From Aptenodytes patagonicus (lineage: Eukaryota; Chordata; Aves; Sphenisciformes; Spheniscidae), in NCBI RefSeq assembly GCF_965638725.1, contig NC_134951.1:6037618-6101617 (forward strand): DNA of 64,000 bases, written 5' to 3'. The first letter of the stretch is position 1. Each line of letters begins with the position of its first letter. The position numbers were made by a program, and so were the translations under genes. The notes beneath the pieces are model-generated. The model saw only the letters and a list, made by a program, of their open reading frames with translations. It was not told where the DNA came from and did no database searches. Positions 29,333 through 43,019 of the stretch are shown here, one piece after another.

Positions 29333-32300
29333 ATGGACTGGAGCAGCTGCACTTTCATTGGTTTAGTGTTCATCCTGACTTTTCTATCTGTTTTGAAAAT
29401 GGGAGGTTTCTGGAATAACCACCGGAGAAAGAATTTTCCCCCAGGACCAAGAGCATTACCTATCATTGGAAATCTGCATTTGTTTGATTTGAAGAGACCC
29501 TACAGGACTTATCTACAGGTAGTCATTATCTTTTCTATTGGTCCCATAATTGCACATATCTCCAAGCCCTATAGACCAAGATGTAAGAGTTTCTCCTATT
29601 GCACTGGATGTGTTGCATCCACAGATGACCCTTAGTGAGGGACGGGAGACTGTTATTTGAGCAGAAAACTTTGAATGCAGTGAGATTTGTTCTTTACTGT
29701 AATACTTCCTCTGTGCAACTTCATGCATCTAGGTTTCAGCCTTAAACAACTCTCAAATTAATAACAAGTGCTCACATTATTTTTGTGGTAATTTTGAGAA
29801 AAGGTAACTGAATAAGGAAGCATTTTGATATGTGGTCTAACTCCCTCCACCTTCCACTGATTGATGTGTCTGGGGTTGCGACTGCAGCTTCCTGCTTTCA
29901 CTGATTTAGCAACCCTTCTCATCTCCCTTTCCTCCTTTCTTCCCCAAAAGCTGAAGATAACTATATACTCTTAATATTCAGGGCCAACAGTTGCCAGAAT
30001 ATACAGCAAAGATCTAAGCAAATCAAAGTAATAAATCTTTCGTTTTCTTCTAGTGCTTTCTTTACCTAGTTTATTGTAGGACTTCCCTGATTTTGAGTCA
30101 GAAGACTTCTGTGAACCTGCTCCTTTCTTAGAGTTTTTTCTACTTAGACACTGAAATTACACGTCCTCCTTGCTGATGATTTTAAAAGGGATATTTACAC
30201 CTACATATCTGTGTGTATGTTACATCCACAAATCAAAAGACCACTCAGAGGCAGTATCTGGAAAATCGCTGTAGCTATGCAATGCAGCCTAATTGTGTTG
30301 GCAAAAGCAAGCTCCATCTCTTTTCAGGCCAGCTGAACCAACATGTCTCTGCTGTAATTTAGTGAATCCATTCTAATGGAGGAGGCTGGTTCTCTGACTT
30401 GATCTTAACTCAAGGTTTAACAGTCACGCATACTTAGTGCGTAAAAGCGACTGGAGACCATATGCTCACCCTAAGCATCACCATTGCAAGCATTGGAAAG
30501 TCCTTACTGGAGAACACCCTTTGAAAAGATCATATTCTGCCTCAGCTACAGCAGTCTGGGATAACAGTATCACCACCAAAGAAGCTACTCTTAATTCAGA
30601 CACGTGTCGCTGCTGCTATGTTATTTCATATAGCTGCTTACCAGTTGCTGAGCATTTTGCATATCGATGCTAAATCATTGTCTTCTCTTTCTCTGTGCAA
30701 ACACACTAGAAAATAAGTGCATTCAGGAAAACCCCCTCCTATTGTCAGGAGTATCGGGACAATTGAGTTATATGAAAATAAATCTGCCTGTACAAGCTAA
30801 AAAGGTACCAGCTTAGGCCAAACATTGTCTCTGAGACAGTGTCGTGGTTTAACCTCAGTTGGCAACTGAGCACCACCCAGCCGCTCGCTCACTCCCCCAG
30901 CCCCCGGTGGGATGGGGGAGAGAATCGGAAGAGTAAAAGTGAGAAAACTTGTGGGTTGAGATAAGAAGAGTTTAATAATTGAAATAAAATAAAATAAGAA
31001 TAAGAATATACAAAAAAACAAGTGATGCACAGTGCAATTGCTCACCACCCACCGACCGATGCCCAGCCAGTCCCCGAGCAGCGGCCCCCCCGGCCAGCTT
31101 TCCCCAGTTTATGTACTGAGCATGACGTCACATGGTATGGAATGTCCCTTTGGCCAGTTGGGGTCAGCTGTCCTGGCTGTGCCCCCTCCCAGCTTCTTGT
31201 GCACCTCCAGCCTGCTCAGTCGGTAGAGCATGGGAAGCTGAAAAGTCCTTGACTAGTGTAAGCATTACCTAGCAACAACTAAAACATCGGTGCGTTATCA
31301 TCAACATTATTCTTATACTAAATCCAAAGCACAGCACTGTACCAGCTACTAGGAAGGAAATTAACTCTATCCCAGCCAAAACCAGGACAGACAGATTCAT
31401 GGTAGATGTAGTCATATATAAAAAGTGAGAATTTACCTAATGCTAGATCCTGGACCAGAAACACACTGGGTTTTTTATACAATAATAGTAGCAAAGGTTT
31501 GAACAGGTTTAGTCTGTAAACAAAACACAATAACACAGAGATCAGTGTGAAAACATGAGTAAAAAATTGAATTTACAGGGATTCCTGAGGGAAGACAGAG
31601 CTGTCAGCACAACCCTTGACGGACTTGGGGTTTCAGCTGTTAACACTTCTGCTCGGTTTAGCACAATGGGACTCCACTCCTGACTGCGCTGTCTAGCCAT
31701 TAACCATCATAATGTCTGGCACATTCACATTATTTAAATCAATTCACTTTCTCTGTACTTAGGAAAACATTTGTCATTTTAGTAACTTAGAGGCAGGACA
31801 TGAAAATAAGCAGGACTGAAAGGGTGGTGAATTTCTTTGTAAGCTGTAAAAGCTGTAAATCACTGTTACCTTCTTCTGACAGCTGTCAAAAGTGTATGGT
31901 CCAGTCTTCAGTGTTCAGATGGGCCAAAGGAAAATAGTAGTGATTTCTGGATATGAGACAGTGAAAGAAGCTCTCGTAAACCAGGCAGATGCATTTGCAG
32001 AGAGACCTAAAATCCCAATCTTTGAAGATTTGACCAGAGGAAATGGTAAGTTGGTTTTATTTTTCCTTATCAGCTTGACTTATTCAAAAAGTTTTTTCCT
32101 AGAGACGAAGCAGAAGCTGGCACGTCACTTTGGATCAGAGACCATATAAGGCATTGGAAACAGGAGAAATTTCATTTACTTCAGTGCATTTATTCAAATT
32201 TGAAACTACTGACAGTGACAACAAAACCACCATAACTCTAACAATAGCCACAGCAACAGATAATGGATAGTGTCACACTTTCAGGATCTAGAAGGGGGCA

Positions 32301-35300
32301 TGCATGCCGGGGAAGGCATTTCTAGCTCACATGATACGGTTCCGGACTTCTGTTGGTTTGGGCTTAGCATAGAAACTCCTTTTCCTGAAATGAGTATTAT
32401 ACTGCTGCTTCTCATTTCAAGTGGTGAATAGTGCTTTTAAAATCCAAATGTGACAATAGAATGGAACACATACGGAATTGGGGATTTATTTTAATAAGGG
32501 AAACACTGTATACTGACCTGGGTTTCCAAATGAGAATTTCATACCCAAACTTCAGTCTAATTTTTCATGAGAGTTTCATATTTACATCTCCAAAGACCCT
32601 TGGACAAATTCAGGAATAATTCTGTGAACATTTGAACAGTTGCATCATTTGATCACATTATTGCATGTAAGCTTTCTTAACACCTTATTTTTTTCCTTGG
32701 AAAAAATATAACTAAAGTTATTAGTTACATGGTGTAACAATTTCGGTGAAAAAACTGATTGAGGAGGTTTTAAGATGCTACCTAAATTTTGAAGACATTT
32801 GTGCCTAGTCAGGTTTCTCCTGCAATCATCAGAGACATGAGATCTCAGTTCAATTCCACTTCCAAAGTATGATGATCAGCGGTTTGAACTTGAATTTCCA
32901 ATGTCCTCTTTCTTTCAGTGACAACTGTCTCTCAGAGATACATGTTCTTCTTAAGACTTGGTTAAATACCTCTTAAATAGTTTATCCTCCTTTTTTTTGT
33001 GCAATAAACCTATTGTTGAGGCCTGAAAATACTTAAGGGAAAGTTGTTTTTTTCCTCAGCCAGATATAATTTAGCTTGTTTTAAAAGTGACTGCTACTAA
33101 ATAGCTACATTATTTGTCTACAAATTAGTTATTTAAAATCTTCTGCCACCTTGAAATGTTCTCTTCTTCTGTCAGGGATTGTTTTTGCTCATGGTGAAAA
33201 CTGGAAGCTGATGCGAAGATTTACACTGACAACCTTACGAGACTTTGGAATGGGGAAAAGGGCCATTGAGGACCGCATTGTGGAGGAGTACGCGCATCTG
33301 GTAGACACCATTGCGTCACAAGAAGGTGGATAGATGATGCATTCTTCAAACCTCTAAGGTTTTGTTCAAGTACCCAGAGGCTTGCCAGTAAGCTTCTCAA
33401 GTTCAGACCTTTTTAAGAAATGTACTTCAGGCTGAATCAAGTTGATGAATTTGGCTCCTCTGGCATTTTTGTGACTTGGCATGGTATTCTAACATTGAAT
33501 AATAATCAGTAACAGCAATCAATCATAACAAATAAATAGCAATAATTAGTATTAAATTTACATTTACAAATTACAGCTCTTGCCACAGTGTAATATATTC
33601 TTTTGTTCACTGTATAGGAAAGCCCTTTGATGCTAGTAAAATAATTAATGCAGCAGTTGCTAACATAATTGTATCAATATTACTTGGAAAACGATTTGAC
33701 TACGAAGACTCCAGATTTGCGAGACTTCTACGTTTGACCAATGAAAACATGAGGCTTGCTGGGAAACCTTTGGTTACGGTAATGATAAATATTTTTATGT
33801 TGCTGTTCCACTGGATGCCATAGAAACATAGTAATACTGGTAGCCAATTGTTCCTATTAAACAGAAAAAGCTGAGACTCTGAGAGGTAATAGGTTTACAA
33901 GCACTTTCTGGGGCAAAACGGAGCTTGAGAGACAGTCTGGGAATCTTGAAGCCAACAATCAAACCCCCAGTCGCTCAAAAACATACTTAAGCTATAGTTT
34001 GAAGAGTGCTAAACCTGGACTGAAAAAATCAGACCGCGTAGTGCATGAACAGCAAGCTCAGCATTCCCCAAAAATATAGTTCACGCGTATAAAGTAACCA
34101 GGCAGAACAGTACACTCTCAGAACATGGGGCAGGGAGAAGCTATAGAGTATGTGGTCTACCAGTAAAAGGAGCTCTGACACAAAACCTATTTTCCCATGC
34201 TTCCAGTCACTGAAATGTCTCAATGAGCAATAAATACTCTCTGAAACTCACGTGCAATGCTGCCACGCACCAGGTTCACTTCTGTTCCTTTAGGCTTTGA
34301 AACAGAAAAAAAAACTTCGCAGAAGAGCTGGCTAAAACAATAAAAAATGTTGCTGGCCAACACTTCCATCTCCCTGGTGGCAAGTTACAGGTGTTTGTGT
34401 CTGACAACTACACTACTCCTGCAAAATAGTAATTTGGGGTGGAGAGTTTTCCATGTATTCAGTGGTCCTTGATGGATTTTTCTACCATGAATTCGTCCAG
34501 TCACTTTTTCATGTTCTAAAGAACAAAGCATTAATGTTAAGTCTTTGTCTTTGTATCTGTAAAACTGGCACAATATTATTAATTTGTTTCTGTAGTGTTT
34601 TCAGACCTCTGGCTGGTAAATTCTCTCTAACATCTTTCACTCTTGCAGATGTACAACATCTTCCCACACCTTGGATTCCTCCTAAAGGCTAACAAGACTC
34701 TTCTCCAAAACAGAGATGAATTCCATGCTTATGTACAAGTTACTTTTATAGAACATCTCAAAACTCTGGACAAAAATGATCAAAGAAGTTTTATTGATGC
34801 TTTCCTGGTTAAACAGCAGGAGGTAACTGAATCTTTTCTCATTTATTCCAATTTTTATGTTTATATGAAGACATTTACAATTTCCTTTCAGCCCTAATAA
34901 TTATAGCTGTATTTCTTTAGGGAATCTATCTTTGACAAAACACGTATAACAAACCGGTAGAGTCAAACAGTTAGTACACCCTGTTGCAGTTCCAACCCCT
35001 TTTAATCAGCAAACATTTATCCTTATTTATGCTTTTCTTCAGACTGTATCAATATATTTACAGAGGCTGCATCTTTTCATCTGCTCTCTCTGTTGTCCTA
35101 GCCCTTCTGGCTCTTTCAAAAACATAATGCATTACGGAACAAAAGCGCTACCCGGGCATTACTGGGATCCTTATTTGGGGTCTCTGATATATCAGGGTTA
35201 CATTCGTCATAGAGAAACCAGCTCTCTCTGCAGCTTGCCCCAGTAAATGCAGAGACCATGCAAAACATAAAACCTATGTCAACACTCTTGTCCAGGTACA

Positions 35301-38300
35301 AGTCCAAAGCTTTTCTTTGTCTTTCACACTTCTTTAAAATATATGATTTATTTCTTAGTAAATGTTTAACTATGTAAATTGCATTTTCACATGGAAAGCT
35401 TTATGTTTTCATCCTTTTATCTCAACCACTTCTTTCAGGAGAAATCATCTACCAATGGGTATTTCCATAATGACAACTTGCTAAGCTTGGTGAGCAATTT
35501 GTTTACTGCTGGCGTTGAGACAATTTCCACCACACTAAACTGGAGCATTCTGCTGATGCTAAAGTACCCTGAAATTCAGAGTAAGTGCTTTTATGACAGA
35601 TGCTGTTACACTCAGTACATTAAGAACTGAACAGGAACCTGGACAGTCAACATATCTGTTAGTACACTAAGTTACAAAAAGCCAAGATTTCCAGCTAATT
35701 ATTGTCTAGAATCATAGAATCATAGAATCATTTAGGTTGGAAAAGACCTCTAAGATCATTGAGTCCAACCGTCAACCCAACACCACCATGCCCACTAAAC
35801 CATGTCCCTAAGCGCCTCATCTACACGTCTTTTAAATACCTCCAGGGATGGGGACTCCACCACTTCCCTGGGCAGCCTGTTCCAATGTTTCACCACTCTT
35901 TCAGTAAAGACATTTTTCCTCACATCCAATCTAAACCTCCCCTGGCGCAACTTGAGGCCATTTCCTCTCGTCCTATCACTTGTTACTTGGGAGAAGGGAC
36001 CAACACCCACCTCGCTACAACCTCCTTTCAGGTAGTTGTAGAGAGCGATGAGGTCTCCCCTCAGCCTCCTTTTCTCCAGGCTAAACAACCCCAGTTCCCT
36101 CAGCCGCTCCTCATCAGACTTGTTCTCCAGACCCCTCACCAGCCTCGTTGCCCTTCTCTGGACACGCTCCAGCACCTCGACGTCCTTCTTGTAGTGAGGG
36201 GCCCAAAACTGAACACAGTATTCGAGGTGCGGCCTCACCAGGGCCGAGTACAGGTCTAGGTATAGCTGTGCCCTGTGGTTCAGACCCAGTGAGGGGCACA
36301 CTGGTCAGCCTACCAGTAGAGGTAAGAACAGAGTTCATATGGGCCAGGTCCCTTGCGCAGTAAAATCTCATTAATTAAAAAGAAGAGAGCTGCCCTGTGT
36401 TGGCCAATGAAATTGTTCCAGGTTTCCCTCAGAAACAGGCTGTTGATAAACCAAAGGCCTGTGCAGATGTTAAATGGACTGTACCGAGGCTTTAAATACC
36501 TGAGCAGACTCAGGGAATTGCTCTTTGTCTGACATCTCCATTCCAGTTTATGGCACAGCGTTGTTAGGAGTCAAGTGGGGGGTTTGAGACACCTCTTGGT
36601 CAGAGCAAGAAACTTTAGACAGAAGAGAGGGCAGAAAAATACAAGTCTTTAGGTCTCTTACTGGTAAAGAAATAATCAAACACTGTAGTTCTGTCCACCG
36701 CCCGTTATTTCTGAAAGGAAAAAAAGATTTTGGGAGAATTTATGGTCTTTTATACTTTACATCAGTAAAGCACAGTATGTCTCAGGGATGAATGAGTCCT
36801 TGTCTCTTTCTTATAGTTGATTCTTTCCTCAGGAAAGGTCCAAGAAGAGATAGAGCAAGTGATAGGGTCAAACCCCCCACGGATCGAGCATCGAACTCAG
36901 ATGCCATATACGGATGCTGTCATCCATGAAATTCAGAGGTTCGCTAATATCCTGCCATTGAATTTGCCCCATGAAACTGCTGCAGATGTCACTCTCAAAG
37001 GCTATTTCATTCCCAAGGTGAGATGCCTACAGGATTGTTTCTTCTAGCATTTCTTCTTTCTCAGACCTGATTAATGTGATAAACATGAACTCTCTAATGA
37101 AGTCACACAACAGCAGTCAGAATAATCTCTTTCTCCAGGCTGACAGTCTTGAAGTCTTATTGCCATTACCGCCACCACGATATTTGTCCACGGATTAATT
37201 CCACTGTCTTATTTTGCAGGGAACTTACGTTATCCCCTTACTGACCTCTGTCCTGCAAGACAAATCGCAGTGGGAGAGACCAGACATGTTCTATCCTGAG
37301 CACTTTCTTGATGCCAACGGAAAATTTGTGAAGAAAGATGCTTTCATGCCTTTTTCAGCAGGTGCCTTCTCTTTTCCATTTACTGCTGTTGCAAGTACAG
37401 ATCTTAGACAAGAACTACTTGTACCAGTGGTTTTTTTGTTACTGAAGCCTGGCCTCCACACTGTCTTTTTCATGGGACCATTTCACAACCCGTATTTCAC
37501 AGATTTCTCAGGACACACCGCTGATAAGAGAGAGTACTCACAAATGTCTGCTAATTCCTCCAACCTCTGGATCTTATTGGTTTCTCAGTTAGTATTCAAT
37601 GTTTATAAACGGGAATTTGTAGTGCCTTCTTAAAGATGAGGGAGGTTTTCAGCAAATTCCATGATGGTTTAGATAACACATTTCTGCATCATAATCTGTA
37701 GCCCACAACTGCTCTATGGCCTGGGCTTCTTTGTCTCTGGCTCTTACCATACCCAGCTGCATTGTCTATGACCACGCACAAAGCACACAGGAAAGGTGGC
37801 TTCTGTGTCTTTCCGGGGGAACCATGTTTCATTTTTGCACGTCCCTTTTAAAAAGTCACGAATAATGTCGGCTGGGATCAAGACTTCACATACTGTGCCA
37901 ACAAAGAGGAGTTGCCTTATGTAAAAACCCAAATTCTGTGTAAAATCAAAGGACAGAAAGGGGTTGCCTTCTGAGGCTTCCACAGAGCGTGATGTTCACC
38001 CAAGCTTACGCACCTGCACCATTTGCCAAAGCGTGAGAGATTCCGACCCACGTGATGACTGCTCCTTCTCTGGCGTTTTTCCTGCTTTGCAGGCTCTGTC
38101 ACTGCTCAATTAAGTTCCTATACATCAGTCTCTGGCTAACTTGTCTATCATATCCACAACACTCTGCATTTTTCATAGACCCTATTTGTGTATTTTAAAT
38201 TCTGCATGATATTTGAATAAGGTTTTTCCTTGTCGTACTCACCATCCAACATATAGTAAATAATTTTTTTCATAGAAGGACTTATGATACTTCCAATTCA

Positions 38301-39357
38301 CAGGCCTTCTTTTTCAGATTTAAGCCTAGATGTCCTGGCTGAAAGCACATCCAGGGAGTGTCAGGTCTGGGCATTCCCTGGAAGGCTTATTTCATAGCAA
38401 AGCCATGCAACAGCGCTTCATTTTCCACTTTCTGTCATACAAGGGAGTTAAAATCAAATCTTAGTTCAGGCTTTTGTTAGCTCTGGCCTTGAATCATCAT
38501 GCTCTGATTAAGACAGTTTACAAGCTGCTGAATTTGACCAAGACTGAGAAAAATTTATATTCACAGTGCTTTTGAAGAAAGGCTTATATTAGGGGGTCCA
38601 TAGAACATCTCCACCCTCCATAGAATATCTCCACCACCGTCCTCCTAGAGTCCCCCTCTAGCCATCATTTGTGAGTCTCCAAGGTCTTTTCTGACAAATT
38701 TTAACATAAAAATTTGCCTGTGACTAGACTAATAGAGCCAAAGACTAGACTAGACCAGCCAAAGTTGGTCTGGGATCCAAAAATTGAACCAAGTAGAGGA
38801 AAAATCTGAAAATGAAGAAAAATACAAATTTTATTGAAAACTGGAATTAAGGAATTCAGGTTGCATTTCCATACATTTCTCCCCAAACGCAAGCATTTAG
38901 ACAAATGAAAAGAAAAAAAAATCACCAGGTGGCTTTGTTATCATACCTCTGAAGACCAAGTATCCTCTCTCTTAGATGATTCTTGTACTCAGTAGACTTT
39001 TAAGAGCTACTGTGCTCTTTATTCATAGCCAGGATGTGACATTTCAAGTGTTCTGGATTCCCACTGATCTTCCTCGGAATAAGAGCTGCTCAGAGGTTTT
39101 TATTTCTTCAAACTATTGAAAAAGCAGCTCCCACTGACTCTCTTATGGTTGTTCTGCATTTTATTCCAGGGCGGAGGATCTGCGCCGGTGAGACTCTTGC
39201 CAAAATGGAGCTCTTCCTCTTCTTCACCAGCCTCCTGCAGAGGTTCACCTTCCACCCTCCCCCTGGAGTTTCTACCTCAGACCTGGACCTCAGCCCTGCT
39301 ATTTCATTTAACATCATCCCCAAACCCTATAAAATGTGTGCTGTAACACGTTTCTAG
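29333..39357 (+). CDS. CYP2AC: Cytochrome P450, CYP2AC/CYP2K-like, second copy (9 exons)
   Basis: The exons are 29333-29518, 31883-32045, 33176-33325, 33618-33778, 34649-34822, 35439-35580, 36833-37017, 37220-37361 and 39170-39357. Each has exactly the same length and phase as in the first copy, giving 496 residues. The anchor is [14 protein letters not shown] and the hinge [10 protein letters not shown]. The I-helix is AGVETIS, the K-helix has ExxR in HEIQRF, and the haem loop is [11 protein letters not shown]. The role should be as for the first copy: a microsomal monooxygenase of unknown substrate. Residues of exons 1-6 differ substantially from the first copy while exons 7-9 are much closer. 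Introns 1 and 6 have taken in a solo LTR and a CR1. No disabling change is seen. Confidence 0.93.
30840..31389 (-). repeat. Solo LTR in intron 1 of the second P450 gene
   Basis: It is the same family as the ERV LTR, in antisense orientation to the gene, with TGTCCTGG/CCACGACA ends on its own strand. A perfect 5 bp target duplication, GACAG, flanks it (30835-30839 and 31390-31394). It carries an intact TGACGTCA at 31123-31130. It has a small GGGGTCAGCTGTCC insertion relative to the copy at 5803, so the two belong to slightly different sub-lineages. Confidence 0.96.
31123..31130. promoter_or_regulatory. CRE palindrome TGACGTCA in the intronic LTR
   Basis: This is an exact CREB/ATF consensus site inside a solo LTR about 1.8 kb downstream of the P450 start codon. 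The match is seen in the sequence; any enhancer role is inference. Confidence 0.5.
35707..36254 (-). mobile_element. CR1 LINE in intron 6 of the second P450 gene
   Basis: It starts on the plus strand with TAGAATCATAGAATCATAG and reads back through the CR1 ORF2 tail, open for about 150 codons. It is the same young subfamily as the copies at 9.8 and 11.85 kb. It is 5'-truncated near 36254 and antisense to the host gene. Confidence 0.92.
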
Positions 39358-40799
39358 AGCTCTAATCAGCATCAATTTGTTTCAAAAATGTTTGAATTAC
39401 TTTTCCATGATATCTGCCTTCTTCATTCTTTGGCCAAAATAATGCACAGCATTACATCTTAATGAAGGTTTCCAGTACTTCTAAAACAAAGAGGTGTTCT
39501 TTTATTTTTTATATCTTGGGGGAAGGCAGAAGTGGACCAGAAGTGTGGACTAATTGATGACTTATGGATTAACCTATTAGATCACCTAATCTGGGCTAAG
39601 TAATACAGACCCTCAGCTTTCACATTCTTACTTCAGTTTTCACTTGGTAATGTGTGTTTGTTGAAAGCGTATCCCCCAGAAACACTCCCAAGTCCAGGTT
39701 TCTCTAAAGAGACATATAGCCCATGAAGCTGTGCCTAGCTTGTACTATCCTGCTTAAAGATAAGCACTGCAGAGCCTCTGTGGTGAATGTGGGATGTTCA
39801 GAGCTTCAGGTCTTCAGAATGGTTGTTTGGTCTTGGCAGGCAGATGGGTTTGAAGCTGGGTTGGATATACCAATGTTCTCCCAACACCTTGTTGTGGCTT
39901 CTTCCCTTGGCTCTTCTCCCTAATCCTTCCCCTCTTCAGGAGCATTCAGTCCCTGCTTCTGCCTGGGCAGTAATCAGTGCTGACCCTCTGTGGTATGCCT
40001 TAGAGCTCGGCTTTTCTTAGGTTGGCTATTTTACTTGGCACTAGAAGGGCAATATTCCCTGTTCTGCCACTTCTCCTGAGACTAGGTGTTGAAGCAAGAC
40101 ACTCATTCCTTCTCCTCGGAGGAGACACTCCTCTGAACATTCCCGTTCGTTTGATCTCATTCCCTTGGTTTGGGGGCTTTCATATCAGCACTTCTCCATA
40201 TGCCTTTGTCTCCTTACCCGAACAAGATTCCGATCATTAGGCTGTAAATAATTAAATAATTATGAGGAGATTCAATCCACTTAAAAGTTGATATACAGAG
40301 CACAATTCAATTGCTTTAACCCCAAGCCTCTAGCACCATTTTAGACACCCTCAGATCTTTTGCTTGGCCTTCAGCTGCCAGACTGGGGGGACAGGTCCTG
40401 TGCCACATAAGCCCCTTGTGCATGTTTCAGGTAATGTAGATACTTCAAACATCTATGAGTGTTCAACTGTAGGCTACTAAATAGAGACTAATGATTAAAG
40501 ACTCAAAAGTGAAAACAATATGAGAATCCAAAAAATTGCATGAGTGGTTACATCATTTTTATTTTCAGGAGCAAATTTGCCCTCTTCTTGAATTCTTCTA
40601 ATGTAATAATTCCCTTATAATTTTAAGGAAAATTTTTACAAAGGAGTAGTAAACGTCTCATTTAGATCTGTTTATTTTAGGTTTTGGATTCACAAAGGAG
40701 TTAGATAGAAAGGAAAATTAGCCTGAGATTTTTATTTGTTTCCAAATTTCAGGAGGCAAAGAATTTTAAAACTCGTGCCTCTCCTACTTTCCAACCCAG
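39358..40799. other. Downstream of the second P450 gene
   Basis: This stretch should hold the 3' UTR. ATTAAA at 40251-40256 is a possible weak poly(A) signal. No other gene is supported. Confidence 0.4.
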
Positions 40800-40969
40800 G
40801 TTGCAGAGCAGGTGCAGGTGAAAACTTTGCCAACATGGAGCTCTTCCTGTTCTTTACAAGACTCCTGCAAAAGTTCCTGGTTTTTCCTACCCCTGAAGCA
40901 TCCATTTCAGGTCTGAACACAGTAAGGTGCACTGGCCTTTCAGCAGACATTTTAGGATCTGGCCTGTGA
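40800..40969 (+). pseudogene. Orphan CYP2-type exon 9
   Basis: After a CCAACCCAG acceptor, the frame reads [19 protein letters not shown], clearly a CYP2 last exon, and runs open to a TGA at 40967-40969. The haem loop is altered: the usual GRRxCAGE reads as GCRAGAGE, with the Cys displaced. The C-terminal part (LNTVRCTGLSADI) is unlike the two intact genes. No exon 8 was found upstream. It is a decayed and more divergent copy of the same cluster, or of a related CYP2 gene. Confidence 0.8.
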
Positions 40970-41342
40970 TTTGATAGTCTTTTTTTTTGCTAATACATAA
41001 ATCCACACACTCCTGTGACCACAGAGTATTGTACAGGTGTAATGGTGGCAGGAGTCTGTTTTTTTCCACTTTTTGTGAACATTTATAGATGTCTCCAAAT
41101 CCATCTTTCGGCCTGGCCATTTTAAACAATACGCAGTTGTTTCCACTTCCAGTAGAGGACAGACCAGAAAAGCAATGCAGAAGAACGGTCAAACTTACTA
41201 GATACAGTAGGAGAATACTGCTGCATGTCTTCATGGTGCTCATGAGCTGTAGATCCTCATGTTGGTATCCCCTCTGAAGCGCCAGCTGTGCTAACCGTAC
41301 ATTCTCATTATTGGGTACCATTTTGCATCTCAGGGGGAACAA
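40887..41342 (-). CDS. Hypothetical frame with signal-peptide-like start, Cys-rich
   Basis: This is a 151-codon open frame. An internal Met (MKTCSSILLLYLVSLTVLL) begins a stretch that looks like a secretion signal, cleavable near CFSG/LSST. About 90 residues with eight cysteines follow. I do not recognise a family. Its C-terminal 27 codons are antisense to the orphan P450 exon 9, and a GTAAGT splice-donor-like sequence lies inside the signal region. Both argue that the frame may be accidental. No promoter or conserved partner is seen. Confidence 0.2.
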   Translation of the reverse strand: MFPLRCKMVPNNENVRLAQLALQRGYQHEDLQLMSTMKTCSSILLLYLVSLTVLLHCFSGLSSTGSGNNCVLFKMARPKDGFGDIYKCSQKVEKNRLLPPLHLYNTLWSQECVDLCISKKKDYQITGQILKCLLKGQCTLLCSDLKWMLQG

Positions 41343-43019
41343 CGTTAAAAAATCAGAACTGCTGCACTGGAAGTTCTAGTACTCCAGATCCTCACAGCCT
41401 CTGTTGCTACTTAGTCCAGGGCTCCTGTGAGAAAAACTGATGTAACTTACAGGACATTTCCATTGCAATCTTGTGTGTGTGTGTCTTCTGAGCTATATTT
41501 GCACTTGGAGAACGTGATGTTTTTCATCAGTTAGCTGAGATCTGTGAAAATTATCATTTAATTAGCTTTACCAGGAATAAAAACATGTTTTTCATTCTCC
41601 GCCCCTGAAGTTTAAATGTTAAAAACATTTATTAAAATAGTGAGAGGGGGGGATCCACTGAAGGCAAGGTTTGAAAAAGGGAATCACTGTAGAAAAGGTA
41701 TTAGAAGTTGGTGATCACATTTCCTTTTCTGAAGCTGTTCTTTCTCATATCATCAAAGTACTCAAAACAAATCAGATGTTTGCATTTCTTGCTCCTATTA
41801 ACCTTTAAACAAAACACATTTATCTTGGTAATATAAGAAATCTAATGTAACAAGAAGTCTTGCATTTATCTTATAAATAAAGATTCTGAAGCCATAGAAA
41901 GAATGTGATAATTGAAAGCATGATTGCAGTGCATGAAGAGGTGGGAGGTGATACGATTGCACTGTGTTTTCCTGATAGAGTGTTTCTGTATGTACAAATC
42001 AGCTAATCTTATCTAACCATCTTTGTACATATTGATTCACATGACCTCCATTAACCTACCACCTGAGGCTTTTCCACGTATTTCTCTTCGAAGATAGAAT
42101 CAGATCAAAATAGATTTTTTAGTCTTTTTCCAGCTCTAACATTTCAGAAAAAATCCACTCCGTTTAAACACTGTTTTTTCACTTGGGGAGTTGGACACAA
42201 AATGATGAAAATAAATGACTTTTTCATGAGCAAAACAGGCCCCTATTCTTTACACTACTTCTTGCCAGGAGTTGCCATCAGCCCTGGAGAGGCTAAACCT
42301 CCATTTCTAGATCTTTACTAATTGAGAAGAAGGTGGGTGTTGTCTGAAAGATGGCAATGCCAGATTGTTCATGAGTTATGGCACAGTTGCTTGATGTTTG
42401 CAGGATCACCAGGATGAACACCATCATGGAGGCTGTAACTCCTCCAGGCAAGACCCACACACTTCAGAAGAAGGCAGAACCTGGTTGTACTTGAAACAGG
42501 ACATTCATTCACACCTAATGTTCACCAAAAAGGCCCACAGTTATAATCACAAGAGTACTTAGTCTGTTGGTCTGCCCAGTTGCCTTGGACAGTTTGGGCA
42601 CACTACTGTCAGACACACCAGCTGACTGACTGCTTCTCACCCTGAGAAGAAACAGAAACTCTCCCTCCACCACGTGACACTTGCATCTGTAAAGTGGCAA
42701 TTTCCTCTTTAATTATTATTTCTCTCTCATTTCCCTGCTATCTTCTGTTGACCTTCTTCCAATGATGAAAGGCCAACAATGCTACAAGTAAGTCAAACAG
42801 CCCTGAAAATTTATTTCACAAATCTAGAAGTATCTGACACAGCCTACCATATGCAAAGAAATAACAGTTGTGTACTTGTTATAGCAGATCACTTCTCAAG
42901 AAAAACCTTAAGCCAAGTTGACCTGAGTCCTGAGGGTCATTATGATTTTTCCTGAATATTCTGTTGTTGCTTCAGGGGTAGGAAAAACCAGGAATTTAAT
43001 TTAACTCAAATTTTAACTC
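41343..43019. other. Intergenic, nothing recognised
   Basis: AT-rich sequence with only short frames. No further P450 exon was found. Confidence 0.45.
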
